A DNA stretch of 59,887 nucleotides, taken from a virus. The stretch's first letter is position 1. Each line of letters starts with the position of its first letter. The stretch spans positions 1-59,887 of the IMG/VR virus record IMGVR_UViG_3300042324_000823. One strand, 5' to 3'. The notes under the pieces were generated by a model, which was given only the letters and a program-made list of their open reading frames with translations, had not been told where the DNA came from and did not search any database. This document shows positions 56,147-59,887 of the stretch, piece after piece. The translations under genes were made by a program, and so were the position numbers.

Positions 56147-57009
56147 ATATTGAGTCTGATTTATCAGATAACTATATAGTCTTTTGTCCATTTCACAACA
56201 ACCACAGAACCCCAGCAGGAGAAGTACATAAATCAAACGGTTTATTCTTTTGTTTTTCTTGTCAGAAAACAGCAGACCTTCTTGAACTAATAATGCATAC
56301 TTCTGGAAGAACCTATTTTGAATCAGCAAGATATATCAAATCAAAAGAAAAATTAAGTAATCTTGTTGATGACATAAATAAAAGCCTAATAGTTGAAGAA
56401 GAGTTTAAACAATTTGACATAGATATATTAAAAAGACTTTATAACAATTTAGTTTTATTAGATAGACCAAAAAATTATTTTAAATCAAGACACATAGAGA
56501 TGCAGTCCTGGGCAAAGTTTTCACTTGGCTATTCTGATAAGCAAGATATGGTTACCGTTCCAGTCCATAGCCCAGATGGGATTCCAATTGGATTTGTTGG
56601 CAGATCTATTGAAGGAAAAGATTTTAAGAATACTCCAGGACTTCCAAAAAGTAAAACATTATTTAACTTGCATAGAGTAAAAAAGTCTGATAGAGTATAT
56701 GTAGTGGAGTCATCATTTGATGCAATAAGGCTTGACCAAGTAGGTCTTCCAGCCGTTGCAACCTTGGGTGCAAACGTATCAAACATACAAACAGAATTGC
56801 TTCAAAAGTATTTCAATAACATTATTGTTATTGCCGATAACGATGAGGCGGGAGGAAACATGAAAGATAGGATAGTTGAAAAACTTTCTACTCGTGTTTC
56901 TGTTATTAAACTAAACAATCAGTATAAGGATATTGGAGATATGCCAGACGAAGAACTTAAGAATTTAGAGTTCCAGTTTGACAAATCAATATCTCTTATG
57001 CTAAACTAA
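56065..57009 (+). CDS. DNA primase (DnaG-like, zinc-finger plus Toprim)
   Basis: 314 residues. The CHC2-type zinc finger is C41, H44, C63, C66 (FCPFHNNH ... FFCFSC). The Toprim core follows: YVVESSFDAIRLDQVG (Glu near 214) and IVIADNDEAGG (the D-x-D near 258). KDFKNTPGLPKSKTLFNLHR precedes it, as in DnaG. It makes RNA primers at the fork. About half the length of bacterial DnaG: the C-terminal helicase-binding domain is missing. It starts within the previous gene; AAAAGGAAAAG is a weak ribosome site. Confidence 0.88.
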   Translation: MDSRNRRNESNLYTADQVKRVLTGSGIDIESDLSDNYIVFCPFHNNHRTPAGEVHKSNGLFFCFSCQKTADLLELIMHTSGRTYFESARYIKSKEKLSNLVDDINKSLIVEEEFKQFDIDILKRLYNNLVLLDRPKNYFKSRHIEMQSWAKFSLGYSDKQDMVTVPVHSPDGIPIGFVGRSIEGKDFKNTPGLPKSKTLFNLHRVKKSDRVYVVESSFDAIRLDQVGLPAVATLGANVSNIQTELLQKYFNNIIVIADNDEAGGNMKDRIVEKLSTRVSVIKLNNQYKDIGDMPDEELKNLEFQFDKSISLMLN

Positions 57010-57032
57010 TATAACAAACAAAGGAGAAATAT

Positions 57033-57689
57033 ATGAGCGTAGTAAAGGGACTCAAGAACATTAATGCCCTGCTCGACAAGCCAAAGTATGAAAACGACGG
57101 GCCAAAGTTAAAATGGCTAAAACTCGCTGACGGACAATCAGTTAAGATTCGATTTATCGAAGAACTTGATGAAGACTCAGCAAACTATAATGAAGGTCGT
57201 GGACTAGCACTTGTTGTTAAAGAACACGTAAATCCAAAGGACTACAAGCGTAAGGCTGTAGACACATTGGAATCTGAAGGCCGTGACTGGGCAGAAGAAA
57301 TGCATCGTAAAGATCCAAAGGCAGGTTGGCGTGGACGCCTTCGTTTCTATTGCAACGTATTAGTTGATGATGGAATTGAAGCACCATATGTTGCAATCTG
57401 GTCAATGGGTATCAGCAAGCAGTCATCATTCAACACAATTCGTGAGTATGCTCTTGAAACAGGAAGCATCTCAAACGTACTCTGGAAGTTAAAGCGTAAT
57501 GGTCAGGGAACTGAAACTAATTACACACTTATTCCAGCAGCACCAGATAAGGAACCATTTGCATGGGGAACAGTTGAACCTTATCCTCTTGAGTCAGCAC
57601 TTAAGAAGATTCCTTATGCAGAGCAAGAAGCATACTATTTGGGCTTTGATGGTCCATCTGTAACTTCATCTACCAACGCAGATTGGTAA
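57033..57689 (+). CDS. Phage single-stranded DNA-binding protein (gp32/OB-fold type)
   Basis: 218 residues with AAAGGAG 6 nt before the ATG. The N-terminus (LKWLKLADGQSVKIRFIEEL) is a typical opening strand pair for phage OB-fold ssDNA-binding proteins, and the middle is rich in Lys/Arg and aromatic residues (GWRGRLRFYCNVLVDDG). The tail after residue 200 is short and acidic-poor, unlike T4 gp32. Lies between primase and polymerase, as expected of an ssDNA coat protein of the replisome. Confidence 0.75.
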   Translation: MSVVKGLKNINALLDKPKYENDGPKLKWLKLADGQSVKIRFIEELDEDSANYNEGRGLALVVKEHVNPKDYKRKAVDTLESEGRDWAEEMHRKDPKAGWRGRLRFYCNVLVDDGIEAPYVAIWSMGISKQSSFNTIREYALETGSISNVLWKLKRNGQGTETNYTLIPAAPDKEPFAWGTVEPYPLESALKKIPYAEQEAYYLGFDGPSVTSSTNADW

Positions 57690-57690
57690 T

Positions 57691-59887
57691 ATGAATTACG
57701 TAGGCTTACATGTCCATACCCATTTTAGTTTATTTGATGGGATTGCTACTCCAGAAGAATACGTGAACCGTGCAGTTGAGTTAGGGATGCCAGCAATTGC
57801 CATCACTGACCACGGTACTTTATCTGGGCATAGGGAACTGCACCGTATTGCAAAAGCAAATGGCATTAAGCCAATTCTAGGTCTAGAAGGATACATGTGT
57901 GCAGACATATCTGATACAAGAGATAAGTCTGAAAGAGAAGGTCAGCAAGATCTTGTCTACAACCACATTATCCTTCTAGCCAAGAATCAAATTGGTTTAG
58001 AAAACCTTAACAAGATTAGTGAACTATCTTGGACAGATGGTTTCTTTAAAAAGCCAAGATTTGATTTTACTATTTTGGAAAAATATAAAGAAGGAATTAT
58101 TGTTACTTCTGCTTGTCCAAGTAGTGTGCTTGTAAAAGCATTAGAAGAAGAAGAGTTTGCTCTTGCCAAGAAGTATATATCTTGGTTCAAGGAACGCTTT
58201 AAAGATGACTACTATATTGAAGTCATGCCTCACAATGATGCACAGATTAACAAATATTTAATTGAACTTGCAGATGAGTTTGGAATCAAGGTTGTTGTAA
58301 CACCAGACTGCCACCATGTTGATCCATCACAAAAAGAAGTGCAAGAGTTTAAATTGCTTATGAACACTCACGGCAAGTTTGTAAAAGATGCAACCTATGA
58401 GAAGTCAAAGAAAAAAGGCAACATGATGGAACGCCTTGACTATCTTTATGGCGAAGACCGTCAGATAACATTTAATAAGTTTGATATTCATCTGCTCTCA
58501 TATGAAGAGATTAAAGCAGCCATGGAATTGCAGGGTATTGATAGACCTGACATATACTCAAACACAATCCTATTAGCAGAGACAGTAGGAGACTATGGAA
58601 TTCAAGAAGGATTAGACTTGCTACCAGTACAGTACAAGGGTCCTGATAAAGAACTTGCAAAGGCTGCATTAGAAGGTTTGGTAGAAAGAGGTTTGTCAGA
58701 AAACCAAGAGTATCTTGACAGACTTGAAGAAGAGTTAAAGATTATTAAGGATAAAAAGTTTGCTCCATATTTCCTTGTTGTAAGTAACATGATCAACTGG
58801 GCAAAGAAGGAAGAGATTATGGTTGGCCCAGGTCGTGGTTCTTCTGCTGGTTCTCTTGTCTGTTATGCATTAAAGATTACAGACATTGATCCTATTGAGC
58901 ACAATCTTTTGTTTTTCCGTTTTATTAATCCAGAACGTAATGACTTCCCAGATATTGATACAGATATTCAGGATACTCGTCGTGAAGAAGTTAAAGACTA
59001 TCTTGTTAGACAGTATCGACATGTTGCATCTATTGCTACCTTCCTTGAGTTTACTGGCAAGGGAATTGTTAGAGATGTTTCACGAGTATTAAATATTCCT
59101 TTATCAGATGTTAATAAGGTTTTAAAAACTGTAGACTCCTGGGATGATTTCTGCACATCAAAATCAACATATGAATTTCGTCAAAAGTATCCAGAAGTAG
59201 AAGTCTATGGAGAACAACTTCGTGGTCGCATTCGTGGTACAGGTATTCACGCAGCAGGCGTAGTAACAAGCAAAGAGCCAATCTTTAGATACGCACCACT
59301 TGAAACAAGATCGTCTACTGGTTCTGATGAAAGAATTCCTGTAGTTGGTGTTGATATGGAAGAGGCTGAAAGAATTGGTTTAATTAAAATTGATGCTTTA
59401 GGTCTTAAAACTTTGTCTGTTCTTAAAAATACAATTGACATAATTAAAGAGCGAGATGGAAAAAAGATTGACCTTCTTAAGATTAAGATGGACGATGCAA
59501 ATGTTTATCAGATGCTTTCTGATGGATACACAAAAGGAGTCTTCCAATGTGAAGCAGCACCATACACAAACCTTCTTGTTAAGATGGGAGTTAAGAACCT
59601 AAATGAACTAGCAGCGTCTAATGCTCTTGTTCGTCCAGGTGCAATGAATACTATTGGAAAAGACTATGTTGATCGTAAGCATGGTCGTCAAAATATATCT
59701 TATACACACCAAGTATTAAAAGAATTTACGGAGGACACTTATGGTTGTATTCTTTACCAAGAACAAGTTATGCAAGCATGCGTACACCTTGGCGGTATGT
59801 CCATGTCGGAAGCAGATAAAGTTAGAAAGATCATTGGAAAGAAAAAAGATGCTAAAGAATTTGATCAGTTTAAAGAGAAGTTCGTAG
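57691..59887 (+). CDS. dnaE: DNA polymerase III alpha subunit (DnaE-like), 3' end beyond the window
   Basis: At least 732 codons are present. N-terminal PHP domain: VGLHVHTHFSLFDG (H7, H9, H11) and AIAITDHGTL. Palm domain: GPGRGSSAGSLVCYA and the catalytic PDIDTDI (D421, D423; the third acidic residue must be later or D425), then RGTGIHAAGVV. These are the family's universal motifs. The start ATG lies one base after the stop of the ssDNA-binding protein gene. An intact PHP metal site suggests proofreading could be intrinsic. Provides the replicative polymerase. The beta-clamp contact and OB domains would lie past the window end. Confidence 0.93.
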   Translation, partial: MNYVGLHVHTHFSLFDGIATPEEYVNRAVELGMPAIAITDHGTLSGHRELHRIAKANGIKPILGLEGYMCADISDTRDKSEREGQQDLVYNHIILLAKNQIGLENLNKISELSWTDGFFKKPRFDFTILEKYKEGIIVTSACPSSVLVKALEEEEFALAKKYISWFKERFKDDYYIEVMPHNDAQINKYLIELADEFGIKVVVTPDCHHVDPSQKEVQEFKLLMNTHGKFVKDATYEKSKKKGNMMERLDYLYGEDRQITFNKFDIHLLSYEEIKAAMELQGIDRPDIYSNTILLAETVGDYGIQEGLDLLPVQYKGPDKELAKAALEGLVERGLSENQEYLDRLEEELKIIKDKKFAPYFLVVSNMINWAKKEEIMVGPGRGSSAGSLVCYALKITDIDPIEHNLLFFRFINPERNDFPDIDTDIQDTRREEVKDYLVRQYRHVASIATFLEFTGKGIVRDVSRVLNIPLSDVNKVLKTVDSWDDFCTSKSTYEFRQKYPEVEVYGEQLRGRIRGTGIHAAGVVTSKEPIFRYAPLETRSSTGSDERIPVVGVDMEEAERIGLIKIDALGLKTLSVLKNTIDIIKERDGKKIDLLKIKMDDANVYQMLSDGYTKGVFQCEAAPYTNLLVKMGVKNLNELAASNALVRPGAMNTIGKDYVDRKHGRQNISYTHQVLKEFTEDTYGCILYQEQVMQACVHLGGMSMSEADKVRKIIGKKKDAKEFDQFKEKFV

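Overview
This is a 59.9 kb piece of a tailed dsDNA bacteriophage genome (Caudoviricetes). The very large tape-measure gene and the HK97-type head and tail set point to a long-tailed siphovirus. The DNA is AT-rich, almost every gene lies on the plus strand, and genes are packed with 1-8 bp overlaps (ATGA, TAATG). Three things suggest an AT-rich actinobacterial host, possibly aquatic: a B12-dependent class II ribonucleotide reductase, many TGn-TATAAT promoters placed 6-7 nt before start codons (leaderless transcripts), and small replication-module proteins that recall actinophages. The host is inferred, not shown.

Layout, left to right. (1) 1-3285: the 3' end of a proline-rich tail/adhesin gene ending in an intein-like Hint domain, then a small Cys-rich protein, two Fe(II)/2-oxoglutarate (2OG) oxygenases and a glycosyltransferase resembling the hydroxyproline GlcNAc-transferase family. 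(2) 3282-3845: the only minus-strand gene, a secreted lysozyme-like protein. (3) 3949-12331: small virion proteins and long repetitive tail fibres, ending with a second FFPP-repeat/Hint protein. (4) 12333-20862: a modification island with a sulfotransferase, an Asp/Asn-hydroxylase-like protein, a SAM methyltransferase, six prolyl-4-hydroxylase-like enzymes, a JmjC/cupin oxygenase and two uncharacterised proteins. (5) 20966-22999: class II ribonucleotide reductase. (6) 23025-52545: a LamG-like structural protein, portal, protease/scaffold with a nested scaffold start, major capsid protein, connectors, tail tube, two paralogous tail chaperones, a 2955-residue tape measure, distal tail and baseplate proteins. 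(7) 52545-54567: small DNA-binding or zinc proteins and a second sulfotransferase lying between two 135-bp direct repeats. (8) 54560-59887: replication genes (DnaB-like helicase, primase, ssDNA-binding protein, DNA polymerase III alpha, cut by the window end).

The most unusual content is the combination of ten intact 2OG-type oxygenases, a GT60-like glycosyltransferase, two sulfotransferases and a methyltransferase, placed directly downstream of two proteins that carry long FFPP/FFPPVFC tracts and end in a bacterial-intein-like domain. A natural reading is a phage-encoded pathway that hydroxylates and then glycosylates or sulfates its own proline-rich fibre. The substrate is inferred from context only. 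The longest gap without a gene is about 100 bp (20863-20965). No tRNA, CRISPR array, IS element or integrase was seen, and no terminase gene lies in the window.
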